Origin: CAWGET01 sp963821715
GTDB lineage: Bacteria > Bacteroidota > Ignavibacteria > Ignavibacteriales > Melioribacteraceae
Length of the DNA stretch: 64,000 nt
NCBI GenBank assembly: GCA_963821715.1
Contig: CAWGET010000006.1
Location: 496,001 to 560,000, forward strand
Reading direction: 5' to 3'
Positions 45,195 to 54,735 of the stretch are shown one piece after another. Each line of letters begins with the position of its first letter. The stretch's first letter is position 1. Both the position numbers and the translations under genes were made by a program. The notes beneath the pieces were generated by a model that saw only the letters and a program-made list of their open reading frames with translations, made no database searches and was not told where the DNA came from.

Positions 45195-45206
45195 GAGATA
45201 AAAAAA

Positions 45207-45455
45207 ATGAAAACAAGCATTTTCAACTCGGCAATTACCAACAGGAGCAAAATAAGATTTCTTTACGGAATGGAAGAAGTGATTTTGGAACCTTATTATG
45301 TTTCAATGAATAAGAAGGGAAAGAAAGTTCTTTTCGGGAAACTAAATGGTTCCAGTGTAATAAAGATGTTTGAATTTTCTAATATTTATAATATTAAAGT
45401 ATTGCAGCTGAATAAATTTTCTCCAATTATTCCTATTCTTGCTTCGTACAATTAG
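45207..45455 (+). CDS. WYL-like single-domain small protein
   Basis: 82 residues, 12 bases after lexA. Sequence IRFLYGMEEVILEPYYVSMNKKGKKVLFGKLNG followed by SVIKMFEFSNIYNIKVL has the strand pattern of a WYL domain without the usual helix-turn-helix. WYL domains sense nucleic acid or ligand in defence and DNA-damage regulators. This identification is by pattern only. Confidence 0.5.
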   Translation: MKTSIFNSAITNRSKIRFLYGMEEVILEPYYVSMNKKGKKVLFGKLNGSSVIKMFEFSNIYNIKVLQLNKFSPIIPILASYN

Positions 45456-45472
45456 AGATCGGAGGAAGTGAA

Positions 45473-45862
45473 ATGACTGAATTAAATAATCAGGAAAGAG
45501 TTGATCAACTGATACAACATTTTTGGAAGAACGGATATTTGACCGTTAAACGAAAATACGGTACTTACTTGCCTGAGCCGACACGCGTCGGGACTTATGA
45601 TGTTGACGCAATCGGCAAGCAAAGGAAAAAATACGCGATCGGTATCAATTTGTCGGAAAATGAATTAAATGATCCTGAAATCATTAATAAATTAAATTAC
45701 CTCGCCACTCGGAATACAAAATATACGCAGAAAAAAGTCTTGCTGTTTGTTGGAGTTCCCCGCGAATTGAGGGATAAGGCTAAATTAATAATTGCTCAGC
45801 TCGATACCGAAGTTCGAAAGAATATAAAACTGGCTGTAATTTCCGAAAGGAATGTGAATTAG
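45473..45862 (+). CDS. Putative PD-(D/E)xK nuclease-fold protein, possibly inactive
   Basis: 129 residues. Helix WKNGY, then GTYLPEP...GTYDVDAIGKQRKKYAIGINLS, resembling the restriction-endonuclease core, but the second acidic-x-Lys motif is replaced by Gly-Ile-Asn, so catalysis is doubtful. The second half alternates strands and helices (KKVLLFVGVPREL, IKLAVISERN). It lies 17 bases after the WYL-like gene; GGAGG precedes the ATG. Confidence 0.45.
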   Translation: MTELNNQERVDQLIQHFWKNGYLTVKRKYGTYLPEPTRVGTYDVDAIGKQRKKYAIGINLSENELNDPEIINKLNYLATRNTKYTQKKVLLFVGVPRELRDKAKLIIAQLDTEVRKNIKLAVISERNVN

Positions 45863-46361
45863 AGGAATAATCGCTTCGCCTGCCCTGTCTGCCAATGTTG
45901 TCAACTTAAGAAGAGAGGCAAGCTTATTATGTTATAAGTTCAAAGTTTCGGATTCCAATATGCTTTAGGTTTTTGTTTTTACCGAATGTTCTTAACTCAT
46001 CCACCGGCCCCTTCTCTTGAAAAGAGAAAGGGAGAAAATCGGGGGTATTCAAATATGTCTTAAATTGACAGCATTGCTTGTCTGAATAGGCAGTCTGTCG
46101 GCAGACAGGCTCAAAAAATTCCATCTTAAAGAGCCCCGCGTCTCTAACATCAAATTTCCGATCTCCGACTTCTGTCCTCTGCCCCCTGCTAAATTCTACC
46201 CGCTCAACTTTACGTCGACTTACGGTTTAGGGAACATCTTTATCTTAAATTTGGTAAGACTTTTCAAAGAAAATCATATTAATTACACTATGTCAAATTC
46301 TTGACATTGTAAGGTTCGAACTTTATTTTGATAAGTCTAATTAAAATTAAAAGTGTAATAA
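45863..46361. other. Noncoding stretch with dispersed-repeat-like sequence
   Basis: About 500 bases before uppS. Holds CCTTCTCTT / AAGAGAAAGG (about 46011-46032), a palindrome CTGTC-GGCA-GACAG (46095-46108), and a run of CTCC/CTGCCCCC-type pyrimidine words (46150-46190) of the sort scattered in related genomes. No gene recognised. The uppS promoter lies at its end. Confidence 0.5.
46301..46329 (+). promoter_or_regulatory. uppS: Promoter of the uppS-bamA envelope operon
   Basis: TTGACA (46301-46306), 17-base spacer, TATTTT followed by G (46324-46330). The start should lie about 46336, giving a short leader before the TTG start of uppS at 46362. Confidence 0.55.
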
Positions 46362-47177
46362 TTGTCTAAAAAGAAAAGCGCAAAACTTTCGGCTGCCATT
46401 GAAGATGTAAAGAAGCGGGAAATACCGAGCCATATAGCAATTATAATGGACGGAAACGGCAGATGGGCAAAGAAACGAAAACTTCCTCGGGTTGCAGGTC
46501 ATAAACAAGGTGTAGAAACAGTTCGGGAAATTGTTGAAACAAGCGCGGAACTGGGAGTTAAAGTTCTTACTCTTTACACTTTTTCCACAGAAAACTGGAA
46601 GCGCCCCAAAGACGAAGTTACAACATTAATGCGTTTGATCGTTAACAGCCTTCAGAATGAAACAGACGAGCTTAACAAGAATAATATACGGCTAACAACG
46701 ATCGGAAATACCGGTTCTTTACCTGATATCGTTCAGAATGAACTTAATCAGGCAAAAGAAAAAACCGAACATAATAAAAGAATGATACTTAACCTTGCTT
46801 TAAGTTACAGCGGCCGATGGGAACTTATTGAAGCTGTAAAAAGTATATCGGAGAAATATAAGTCGGGAGAAATCGATTCTCAAAATATAACTGAAGAATT
46901 AATCTCAGAACATTTAACGACTAAGGATCTTCCGGATCCGGATTTGATGATAAGAAGCAGCGGAGAATTCAGGATTAGTAATTTTTTGATTTGGCAATTG
47001 GCTTACGCCGAATTATACGTTACGGAAACATTATGGCCGGATTTTAATTCATACAATTTAATTGAAGCAATTATAGATTATCAAAACAGGGAAAGAAGAT
47101 TTGGCCAGGTTAGTGAACAGATTAAAAAAAACCTCAATAAGAAGCAGAATGCAAAACTTACCGAAAATCTCATTTAA
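46362..47177 (+). CDS. uppS: Isoprenyl (undecaprenyl) diphosphate synthase
   Basis: 271 residues. Catalytic Asp30 in IIMDGNGRWAKKR, then FSTENWKRP and the C-terminal RSSGEFRISNFLIWQLAYAELY. Extends farnesyl diphosphate to the C55 lipid carrier used for peptidoglycan and surface sugars. TTG start at 46362, since no ATG fits the family N-terminus. Its end overlaps the bamA start by 29 bases. Confidence 0.93.
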   Translation: MSKKKSAKLSAAIEDVKKREIPSHIAIIMDGNGRWAKKRKLPRVAGHKQGVETVREIVETSAELGVKVLTLYTFSTENWKRPKDEVTTLMRLIVNSLQNETDELNKNNIRLTTIGNTGSLPDIVQNELNQAKEKTEHNKRMILNLALSYSGRWELIEAVKSISEKYKSGEIDSQNITEELISEHLTTKDLPDPDLMIRSSGEFRISNFLIWQLAYAELYVTETLWPDFNSYNLIEAIIDYQNRERRFGQVSEQIKKNLNKKQNAKLTENLI

Positions 47178-49644
47178 ACATTTACTTTTAATACTAAGCA
47201 TCATTTGGCTTACTAATGCTAATGCGCAGCTGCAGCAAGTAAATTATAAAATTTTGGGGATTTCTGTTGACGGTAATGAAACAGCCGACGCTACAACAAT
47301 TATCGCAAACAGCGGATTGAAAGTAGGAGACGAGATTGAGATTCCCGGCGATGAAACGGGTAACGCGATCAAACGTTTATGGGCACTCAATATTTTCTCA
47401 GATGTGAAACTGGAAATTGAGAAAAAAGTTGGCGATGGAATTTTTCTAGCCATCAAAGTAAAAGAAAATTCAAGAATAGAAAAAGTTCTATTCAAAGGAA
47501 ATGATGAACTTGACGACGACGATCTTGATGAGAAAGTAAATTTTATAAGGAGCCAGATTTTAAAACCTCAGGATATTTACCGCGCCAAAAATAAAATTAA
47601 AGAAGCTTATACTGAAAAAGGATATCTAAACGCCGAGATAAATCCCTACATTTATGCATTCGCAAAGGCCGATACCGGAAAGAAAAAAATAACCGTAACC
47701 TGGCGCGGAAGAGAAGACGGAACCAAAACAGAAAAAACTGAATACGATTTCGACAGAAATTCGCGATTAGATTTGATAAATAAAATTAAGGACCGGGTTC
47801 TCCTGGTTTACGAGATTGAAGAAGGCGATGTAATCCGAGTTCACAAGATAGATTTCCATGGAAACCTTGCTTACGATGATGATGATTTAAGAGGCGAGAT
47901 TAAAACAGATAATCCTCCTTGGTGGAAATTTTGGAGCAGCGATAAATTAAAAAAAGAAGAATACGCTGAAGATAAAGATAAACTGCGGGAATTTTATAGA
48001 AGAAACGGATACAGGGATTTCGAAATTCTTAAAGACACACTCGTTTATTCTGGCGATAAAAAATATGTTGATGTGAATATCTATGTAAATGAAGGTCCTC
48101 AATATATTGTGCGCGATATTGTATGGGAAGGCAACACAGTATTTCCTGATGATGTTCTTTCTGCGAGGGTAGGATTTGAAAAAGGCGATATTTACAATTT
48201 AGAAAAATTCAGACAGAACTTAACATTTAACGAACAGCAGACCGACGTTGGATCTTTATATCAGGATAATGGATATTTAAATTCAAATATAATTCCGCGT
48301 GAAGAAAAAGTCGGTAAAGATTCGGTCGATTTGGTTATTCGCATAATTGAAAATAACCGCTTCAAAATCGGGCGCGTCGATATTACAGGCAACACAAAGA
48401 CGAAAGACAAAGTAATTCGGCGGGAACTCTACACTATTCCCGGAACATATTACAGCAGAAGCGGCGTATTCAGAAGTCTTCAGCAGCTTGCTCAGCTTCA
48501 ATATTTTAATGTTGAAAAATTATATCAGGAAGGCATTCAGCCGCAGCCGGTTAGCGATAGTACTGTAACGTTGACTTATAAAGTAGAAGAAAAATCGAGT
48601 GATTATCTGAACGCTTCGGTTGGTTACAGCGGAAGTTTCGGAATGAGCGGCGCAGTTGGCGTAACACTTACAAATTTCTCGCTCGCTAGTCCGTTTAAGA
48701 TGGGCGGCGGACAGATCTTGAATTTCAACTGGCAATTTGGCGTAGGTAATTTTTACAGAACATTCACAATCGGCTTTACCGAGCCCTGGTTTAGAGATAC
48801 TCCGACATTATTGGGCTTTGATGTTTTTGATACGAGACAAAGATATATTTATGATTTGAGACAATCCGGCGGAACCATTAAAGTGGGACGGCGGTTAAAA
48901 TGGCCTGATGATTTTTTCAATGTTCAGGGAAGATTCCGTTTTCAATACAACGACGTAGTTGACGGAAGAAGTTATTATCAGGAAGGATTATCGCGCCAGT
49001 ATACATTAGGCGGAACAATTAGCAGGATTGATATTGATAATCCGATATTCCCTTCCCGCGGTTCTAAACTTACTTTCAACGCGGAGTTATCGGGCGGACC
49101 GTTTCTTCCGGGAAATGTGGATTATTACAAATTGAATTTTACGGCGGAATGGTATAAGCGTTTATTCAATTCCAACAGACTCGCTCTTTATCTTTCAACC
49201 GATCTTGGATATATAGATGAATTGGTGAAAGGAACAACAATTCAGCCGTTCGAATTTTTCTATATGGGCGGCAACGGAATGATAATAGCAACAACGCCTT
49301 TGCGTGGATATGATGATAGAAGCGTTGGCCCTATTGCACGGGGTGGAAATACAATTATCGGCGGAAGAGTGATGACGAAAAACACTTTGGAACTTAGAGC
49401 CGCTCTCGCTTTGGAGCCGATTCCGATTTATGTATTAGCTTTTGCGGAAGCGGGAAATGTTTTCATCGACTTAAAAAATACCGATATATTTAATTTAAGA
49501 AGATCAGTCGGATTCGGCGCGAGGCTGCTCATCAATCCAATAGGCCTTATTGGTTTTGATTACGGTTATGGTTTCGACAGATTTCAAGTTGACGGAGTTG
49601 ATCCAAAATGGGAATTCCACTTTCAGTTCGGAAAAGGATTTTAA
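47149..49644 (+). CDS. bamA: Outer-membrane protein assembly factor BamA
   Basis: 831 residues from the ATG at 47149, which is followed by a signal peptide (HLLLILSIIWLTNANA). POTRA repeats cover about residues 25-430 (including VDGNETADATTI and VDITGNTKTKDKVI), then an Omp85 16-strand barrel with PLRGYDD in its conserved inner loop and a terminal Phe. Inserts beta-barrel proteins into the outer membrane. Overlaps uppS and precedes two Skp-like chaperone genes. Confidence 0.95.
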   Translation: MQNLPKISFKHLLLILSIIWLTNANAQLQQVNYKILGISVDGNETADATTIIANSGLKVGDEIEIPGDETGNAIKRLWALNIFSDVKLEIEKKVGDGIFLAIKVKENSRIEKVLFKGNDELDDDDLDEKVNFIRSQILKPQDIYRAKNKIKEAYTEKGYLNAEINPYIYAFAKADTGKKKITVTWRGREDGTKTEKTEYDFDRNSRLDLINKIKDRVLLVYEIEEGDVIRVHKIDFHGNLAYDDDDLRGEIKTDNPPWWKFWSSDKLKKEEYAEDKDKLREFYRRNGYRDFEILKDTLVYSGDKKYVDVNIYVNEGPQYIVRDIVWEGNTVFPDDVLSARVGFEKGDIYNLEKFRQNLTFNEQQTDVGSLYQDNGYLNSNIIPREEKVGKDSVDLVIRIIENNRFKIGRVDITGNTKTKDKVIRRELYTIPGTYYSRSGVFRSLQQLAQLQYFNVEKLYQEGIQPQPVSDSTVTLTYKVEEKSSDYLNASVGYSGSFGMSGAVGVTLTNFSLASPFKMGGGQILNFNWQFGVGNFYRTFTIGFTEPWFRDTPTLLGFDVFDTRQRYIYDLRQSGGTIKVGRRLKWPDDFFNVQGRFRFQYNDVVDGRSYYQEGLSRQYTLGGTISRIDIDNPIFPSRGSKLTFNAELSGGPFLPGNVDYYKLNFTAEWYKRLFNSNRLALYLSTDLGYIDELVKGTTIQPFEFFYMGGNGMIIATTPLRGYDDRSVGPIARGGNTIIGGRVMTKNTLELRAALALEPIPIYVLAFAEAGNVFIDLKNTDIFNLRRSVGFGARLLINPIGLIGFDYGYGFDRFQVDGVDPKWEFHFQFGKGF

Positions 49645-49667
49645 TAAAAAAAACAGAGGTAACAATC

Positions 49668-50192
49668 GTGAAAAAAGTATTATTGGCAGCAATCTTGTTT
49701 ATAACTTCGGCTACAATGTTAGCGCAAACTCAGCAGAAAATAGGTTATGTAGATTCGCAGGTGATTTTAAATCAGTATTCCGCGGCAATTAAAGCGCAGA
49801 GCGATCTGGACGCTTTGGTAACCGTTTGGAGAACGGAATTAGATAGTATGGCTCAGGCTTTACAGGCAAAATATCAGAGCTACGAAAAACAAGCTTCGAT
49901 GATGACGCCCGAAAAACAGCAGGAAGCGCAGCAGGAAGTTATGATGATGGACCAGCAGATAAATCAATTCAGGCAGCAGAAATTCGGTCAGCCTAACGGC
50001 GAGCTTTACATCAAGCAGGAAGAATTTTTAGCTCCGGTTAAAGAAAAAATTATGGCTGCGATTGATGAAGTAGCCGCAACAGAAAATATGAATTTCGTTT
50101 TTGATAAAAGCGGCGATATTGTTCTCCTTCACGCCGATGATCAATTCGATATTACTTTTAAAGTTCTCGACAAACTAAAAAGTAAAAAATAA
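49668..50192 (+). CDS. OmpH/Skp periplasmic chaperone (first copy)
   Basis: 174 residues from the GTG at 49668 (AGAGGT upstream), which gives a signal peptide (KKVLLAAILFITSATMLA). Then IGYVDSQVIL, a long coiled coil (about 45-115) and the C-terminal AATENMNFVFDKSGDIVLLHAD. Such Skp-like proteins hold unfolded barrel proteins for BamA. Pairs with a second copy. Confidence 0.9.
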   Translation: MKKVLLAAILFITSATMLAQTQQKIGYVDSQVILNQYSAAIKAQSDLDALVTVWRTELDSMAQALQAKYQSYEKQASMMTPEKQQEAQQEVMMMDQQINQFRQQKFGQPNGELYIKQEEFLAPVKEKIMAAIDEVAATENMNFVFDKSGDIVLLHADDQFDITFKVLDKLKSKK

Positions 50193-50209
50193 TTTTTAAG
50201 GAAGTTAAA

Positions 50210-50719
50210 ATGAAAAAGTTTTTCATCGCAGTTTCAATATTATTATTTGCTTCATCTTCCCTTTTCGCTCAGTTGAAAATCGGCTATGTTGATTCCGATA
50301 CGGTTATGGAACAGCTGCCCGACGCGCAGGACGCACAAAGAAAAATTGACGCGTTAATTCAGGAATGGCAGGATGAACTTAGCGGTATTGAAAAAGAGTG
50401 GAAAGATCTTTACGACGACTACGAACAGCGCAAATTGATTATGAGCGATCAGCGGAGAGTTGAAGTTGAAAACGAGCTGATTGATTTGGAAAATAGAATT
50501 TCCGATTATAGACAGCAAAAGTTCGGAGTTAACGGAGAATTATTCAATAAGCAAGAAGAACTGATGACTCCGGTTCAAAACCGTGTGTTTAATGCCATTC
50601 AAACCGTTTCGGAAGAAAACGATCTCGATTTTGTTTTCGATAGAAGCGGAGATATCATCTTCCTTTATGCAAAAGATGAATATGATATAACTAATTTAGT
50701 TCTCGAACAATTAAAATGA
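50210..50719 (+). CDS. OmpH/Skp periplasmic chaperone (second copy)
   Basis: 169 residues with signal peptide (AVSILLFASSSLFA), KIGYVDSDTVMEQLPDAQDAQRKID, a coiled coil with EWQDELSGIEKEWKDLYDDY, and the ending LDFVFDRSGDIIFLYAKDEYDIT. Clearly paralogous to the gene 18 bases upstream; Bacteroidota relatives often carry two or more in a row. Confidence 0.9.
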   Translation: MKKFFIAVSILLFASSSLFAQLKIGYVDSDTVMEQLPDAQDAQRKIDALIQEWQDELSGIEKEWKDLYDDYEQRKLIMSDQRRVEVENELIDLENRISDYRQQKFGVNGELFNKQEELMTPVQNRVFNAIQTVSEENDLDFVFDRSGDIIFLYAKDEYDITNLVLEQLK

Positions 50720-50725
50720 CAATTG

Positions 50726-51787
50726 ATGAAAAATATAACTGTGAAAGTAGCCGCCGACCTTGTCGGCGGCAAAATTATCGGCAGCGAAGAAACCGAATTA
50801 AAAAATATCGCTAAACTGGAAGAAGCCCAACGGGGAGATCTTTCCTTCCTATACCTACCTTCTTATGAAAAATATCTGAAAACTACAAAAGCGTCCGCCA
50901 TATTAATAAAACCCGAAACCGAAAAAACAAACAGCGGTACTACATATATCGAAGTAGAAAATCCAAACCTCGCTTTACAGAAAATTGTGATCAAGTATTT
51001 TAAACCTGAAATAAAAGTATCGGGCATAGATGAATCGGCGTCCATCGATTCTTCAGCAAAAATCGGCGAGAATGTAACAATCGGGAAAAACGTTGTGATC
51101 TCTGAAGGCTGCGAAATCGGCGACAATTCTGTAATTCTCCATAATTCTGTCCTGATGGAAAAAGTCAGAGTAGGGAAAAATTCTCTCATCTACCCAAATG
51201 TTACAGTAAGAGAAAGCTGCGAAATCGGGAATAATGTAATTATTCATTCAGGAACGGTGATCGGGTCGGACGGTTTCGGCTACACTCCCGATTCCAACGG
51301 GATATATACAAAAGTTCCGCAGATAGGAAACGTAGTAATTCAGGATGACGCGGAGATCGGCTCGAATGTTTCAATAGACAGAGCAGCGATGGGTTCTACT
51401 TTAATAAAGAAAGGCGCGAAGATCGATAACCTAGTTCAGATAGCACATAATGTTGTGATAGGCGAACATACTGTTATATCGGCCCAGACCGGTATATCGG
51501 GAAGCGCGAAAGTCGGCGCTCACTGTATTCTCGCCGGGCAAGTCGGGTTAGTCGGTCATATTGAAATTACGGACGGAGTTATAATCGGAGCGCAATCGGG
51601 CGTTTCAAAATCGATAAAAAAGCCGGGCAAGTATTTTGGTTTCCCGGCAAAAGAATTGGGTACTTCCTTGAGGCTCGAATCGCACATAAGAAATCTTCCG
51701 AACTATGCACAAAAAATTAAAAATTTGGAAGAAAAAATTTCTAAATTAGAGCTTCAAATAGAAAACAATTCAGAAAAGGATAAATAA
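50726..51787 (+). CDS. lpxD: UDP-3-O-acylglucosamine N-acyltransferase
   Basis: 353 residues. N-terminal substrate-binding domain (LKNIAKLEEAQRGDLSFL) and a long left-handed beta helix of hexapeptide repeats, with catalytic His in DNLVQIAHNVVIG. Adds the N-linked acyl chain of lipid A. A TTG one codon earlier is in frame; the ATG at 50726 is preferred. Its stop overlaps the next ATG as TAATG. Confidence 0.95.
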   Translation: MKNITVKVAADLVGGKIIGSEETELKNIAKLEEAQRGDLSFLYLPSYEKYLKTTKASAILIKPETEKTNSGTTYIEVENPNLALQKIVIKYFKPEIKVSGIDESASIDSSAKIGENVTIGKNVVISEGCEIGDNSVILHNSVLMEKVRVGKNSLIYPNVTVRESCEIGNNVIIHSGTVIGSDGFGYTPDSNGIYTKVPQIGNVVIQDDAEIGSNVSIDRAAMGSTLIKKGAKIDNLVQIAHNVVIGEHTVISAQTGISGSAKVGAHCILAGQVGLVGHIEITDGVIIGAQSGVSKSIKKPGKYFGFPAKELGTSLRLESHIRNLPNYAQKIKNLEEKISKLELQIENNSEKDK

Positions 51788-53217
51788 TGCTCCAAAAGCA
51801 GAGAACTATCGGGAAGGATGTTTCAATATCCGGCATAGGATTACACACCGGAACTTCTTGCACGATGACTTTTAAATCGGCACCTGAAAACCACGGAATA
51901 AAATTTATTAGAACCGACCTTGGCGGCAATCCGGAAATTCCCGCGAATGTCGATTACGTTGTGGATATTTCGAGAGGAACTACACTCGGACTAGGCGACG
52001 CAAAAGTTTATACTGTTGAACATGTGTTAGCTTCGATAGTCGGGCTCCAAATAGATAATATAAAAATTGAACTTACCGGAATCGAACCTCCCGTGGGCGA
52101 CGGGAGCGCGATGCCTTACGTTGAGAAACTTTTAGAGGCCGGTCTTGTAACGCAGGATGCGCCCAAAGATTACTTGATCATCGACGAAACTGTTATGTAT
52201 CACGATGAAGAAAAAGAGATAGACATTGTTGCGCTTCCGCTTGACGATTACAGAATCACCGTGATGGTGGATTATCAAAATCCTGCGCTCGGAAGTCAAC
52301 ACTCAGGATTGTTCAGCTTGGAAAAAGAATTTATAAGCGATTTTGCACCGTCCAGAACTTTCTGCTTTTTAAGTGAAGTTGAACAATTAGCCGATCAGGG
52401 TTTGATAAAAGGCGGCAACTTAGAAAACGCGGTCGTGATTGTCGATCATAAATTAGACGAGAGCGGAATAAAAAATCTATCCGATAAATTGGAATTGAAA
52501 GAAGAATTTAAAATTGGAAGTAGTGGATTTTTAAATGATAAATCGCTGAGATTTAAAAACGAGCCTGTTCGTCATAAATTACTGGATCTGATGGGCGACC
52601 TTGCATTGATCGGAGTTCCTTTCAAAGCGCAAATTTTAGCAGCTCGTCCGGGACACAAAGCCAATGTCGAATTTGCTAAAAAAGTACGTAAGCTTTACCA
52701 GCAGAAAAAGCTCGTAAAAAAATATCAGTTTGTTAAAACCGAAGGAACCGTCTTCGATATAAATGCGATAAAGCGAATCCTTCCGCATCGTTATCCGTTT
52801 CTTTTGGTAGACAAAATAACTCATCTTGAGATGGAGAAAAAAGTTGTTGGGATAAAATCCGTAACTGCGAACGAACCTTTTTTTGAGGGACATTTTCCTG
52901 GTCAGCCGGTAATGCCGGGAGTTTTAATTATTGAAGCGATGGCGCAGACCGGTGGAATTTTGCTCTTAAATTCTTATATGGATCCATCGAGCAAACTCGT
53001 TCTGTTTATGGGAATTAACAATGCGAAGTTTAGGAAATCGGTTGTTCCCGGTGATCAGCTTGTGCTTGAGGCCGAACTCAAAAGCAGAAGATCGAGATAT
53101 GTTGTTATGAAATGCCGCGCTTTCGTAGATAATAATTTAGTTGCCGAAGCGGAACTAACCGCCGCAATTGTTGACCGAGATAATCATAAAGACGAAAATA
53201 AAAATGACGAAAATTGA
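51787..53217 (+). CDS. lpxC-fabZ: LpxC-FabZ fusion: UDP-3-O-acyl-GlcNAc deacetylase / 3-hydroxyacyl-ACP dehydratase
   Basis: 476 residues. First 310: LpxC, with zinc ligands His79 (VEHVLAS), His263 and Asp267 (HKLLDLMGD) and catalytic His290 (ARPGHKAN). From about 325: FabZ hot-dog domain (IKRILPHRYPFLLVDKI) with catalytic His369 and Glu383 in GHFPGQPVMPGVLIIEAMAQ. One chain therefore deacetylates the lipid A precursor and makes unsaturated acyl-ACP, a fusion known in Bacteroidota and Chlorobi. Confidence 0.95.
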   Translation: MLQKQRTIGKDVSISGIGLHTGTSCTMTFKSAPENHGIKFIRTDLGGNPEIPANVDYVVDISRGTTLGLGDAKVYTVEHVLASIVGLQIDNIKIELTGIEPPVGDGSAMPYVEKLLEAGLVTQDAPKDYLIIDETVMYHDEEKEIDIVALPLDDYRITVMVDYQNPALGSQHSGLFSLEKEFISDFAPSRTFCFLSEVEQLADQGLIKGGNLENAVVIVDHKLDESGIKNLSDKLELKEEFKIGSSGFLNDKSLRFKNEPVRHKLLDLMGDLALIGVPFKAQILAARPGHKANVEFAKKVRKLYQQKKLVKKYQFVKTEGTVFDINAIKRILPHRYPFLLVDKITHLEMEKKVVGIKSVTANEPFFEGHFPGQPVMPGVLIIEAMAQTGGILLLNSYMDPSSKLVLFMGINNAKFRKSVVPGDQLVLEAELKSRRSRYVVMKCRAFVDNNLVAEAELTAAIVDRDNHKDENKNDEN

Positions 53218-53980
53218 TTCATCCGCTATTGTAAGCCCTAAAGCTAATTTAGGAGAAAGTGTTGAAGTTGGACCCTATGCTGTAATTGAAGATGACGTTG
53301 AAATAGGTGATGATACCGTTATCGGACCCCACGCGGTTATTTATAACGGCGCAAGATTAGGAAACAGAGTAAAAATATTTCAAGGCGCTTCTGTAGCAAA
53401 TTTTCCTCAGGACTTGAAGTTCGACGGAGGAAAGACGGAATTTTTTATCGGCGACGATACGGTAGTACACGAATTCGCAACACTTCACCGCGGCACTCAC
53501 GAGTCGGGATTTTCGAAAGTAGGAAAAAACAATTTATTAATGGCTTATGTACACGTTGCGCACGATTGTGTTATCGGAGATAATTGTGTAATCGCAAATG
53601 GGGTACAAATAGCCGGACACGTGCATGTTGAAGATTGGGTAACGATTGGCGGTATGTCCCCTATTCATCAGTTTGTAACCGTTGGGCAGCATTCAATGGT
53701 AGGCGGCGGGTACAGAATTGCTCTCGATGTTCCCCCGTATATTTTAGCGGCGGGCGAGCCTTTGCGATATGCCGGCTTAAATGTAATTGGGCTAAGAAGG
53801 CGAGGTTTCACAAACGAAGAAATTAAAGAATTAAAAGAAGCGTACGCGATTGTTTATCAGTCGAAGCTGAATTTATCTCAGGCTAAGGAGAAACTGAGAG
53901 ATAAGGTTAAAGATCAAAAGTTGGGGAAGACTGTTTTGGATTTCATAGAGAAAAGCAGCCGGGGAATTATAAGAGGATGA
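53204..53980 (+). CDS. lpxA: UDP-N-acetylglucosamine O-acyltransferase
   Basis: 258 residues from the ATG at 53204, which overlaps the end of the LpxC-FabZ gene by 14 bases. Hexapeptide beta helix with catalytic His in AYVHVAHDCVIGDN, then the C-terminal helical part with GLNVIGLRRRGFT. First step of lipid A synthesis. The stop overlaps the next gene as ATGA. Confidence 0.95.
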   Translation: MTKIDSSAIVSPKANLGESVEVGPYAVIEDDVEIGDDTVIGPHAVIYNGARLGNRVKIFQGASVANFPQDLKFDGGKTEFFIGDDTVVHEFATLHRGTHESGFSKVGKNNLLMAYVHVAHDCVIGDNCVIANGVQIAGHVHVEDWVTIGGMSPIHQFVTVGQHSMVGGGYRIALDVPPYILAAGEPLRYAGLNVIGLRRRGFTNEEIKELKEAYAIVYQSKLNLSQAKEKLRDKVKDQKLGKTVLDFIEKSSRGIIRG

Positions 53981-54735
53981 AGTGGAACTTGATTGACAGC
54001 GGTTTTAGAACCGGAAAATTTAATATGAATTTCGACGTTGATCTTGCGCGCAATTGTAAAGACGACGAAGCCTATTTAAGATTTTACAGATGGAAACCTT
54101 ACTGCATTTCTCTCGGGGCAAATCAAAGTTTTGACGATATCGATCTTGACAAAGCCGAAGAAGATTGCCTTGACGTTGTGAAAAGACCAACAGGCGGGCG
54201 TGCAATTCTTCATGCCGAAGAATTAACATACTCGGTGATTCTTCCGATGTCTTTCGGATTTTCGCCGAAAGAAACTTATACAAAAATTTCTCTGGCTCTT
54301 GTTAAAGGCCTAAAAAAATATGACGAAAAATTATCCGCCGTTGAACTTGAAAATATTCAGCCAAATTTTGCCGATGTATTAAAGTCAGAATCGGGCGCAC
54401 TCTGTTTTGCGAGTGCGGCTAAGAGCGAGGTAAAATATAAAAACAAAAAATTGATTGGAAGCGCTCAGAGAAAAATGAATAAAATTATTCTTCAGCACGG
54501 ATCGATTTTATGCGGAGATTTTCATTCAAAGCTCCCCGTTTATTTGAATGAAAAAGATGAAAATCAGATTGCGGTTTTGAATAACGAGCTTAGAAATAAA
54601 ACAACGGAAATTGAAACGATTCTGAATACTAAAACCGATTACGAAAAACTGAAGGATGCGTTGATTGACGGATTTAGAGAAGAATGGCAGATAGAATTTT
54701 TTGATTCAAAAGAAGAACTCGAATATGAGCAGTGA
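53977..54735 (+). CDS. Lipoate/octanoate-protein ligase-family protein
   Basis: 252 residues. RPTGGRAILHAEELTYSVI is the lipoate-binding block and KNKKLIGSAQRK supplies the catalytic Lys; HGSILCGDFHSKL follows. Belongs to the BPL/LplA fold. Could be a lipoate ligase or octanoyltransferase (LipM-like, with Cys in ESGALCFASA). Its place among lipid A genes is likely only positional. Confidence 0.8.
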   Translation: MKWNLIDSGFRTGKFNMNFDVDLARNCKDDEAYLRFYRWKPYCISLGANQSFDDIDLDKAEEDCLDVVKRPTGGRAILHAEELTYSVILPMSFGFSPKETYTKISLALVKGLKKYDEKLSAVELENIQPNFADVLKSESGALCFASAAKSEVKYKNKKLIGSAQRKMNKIILQHGSILCGDFHSKLPVYLNEKDENQIAVLNNELRNKTTEIETILNTKTDYEKLKDALIDGFREEWQIEFFDSKEELEYEQ

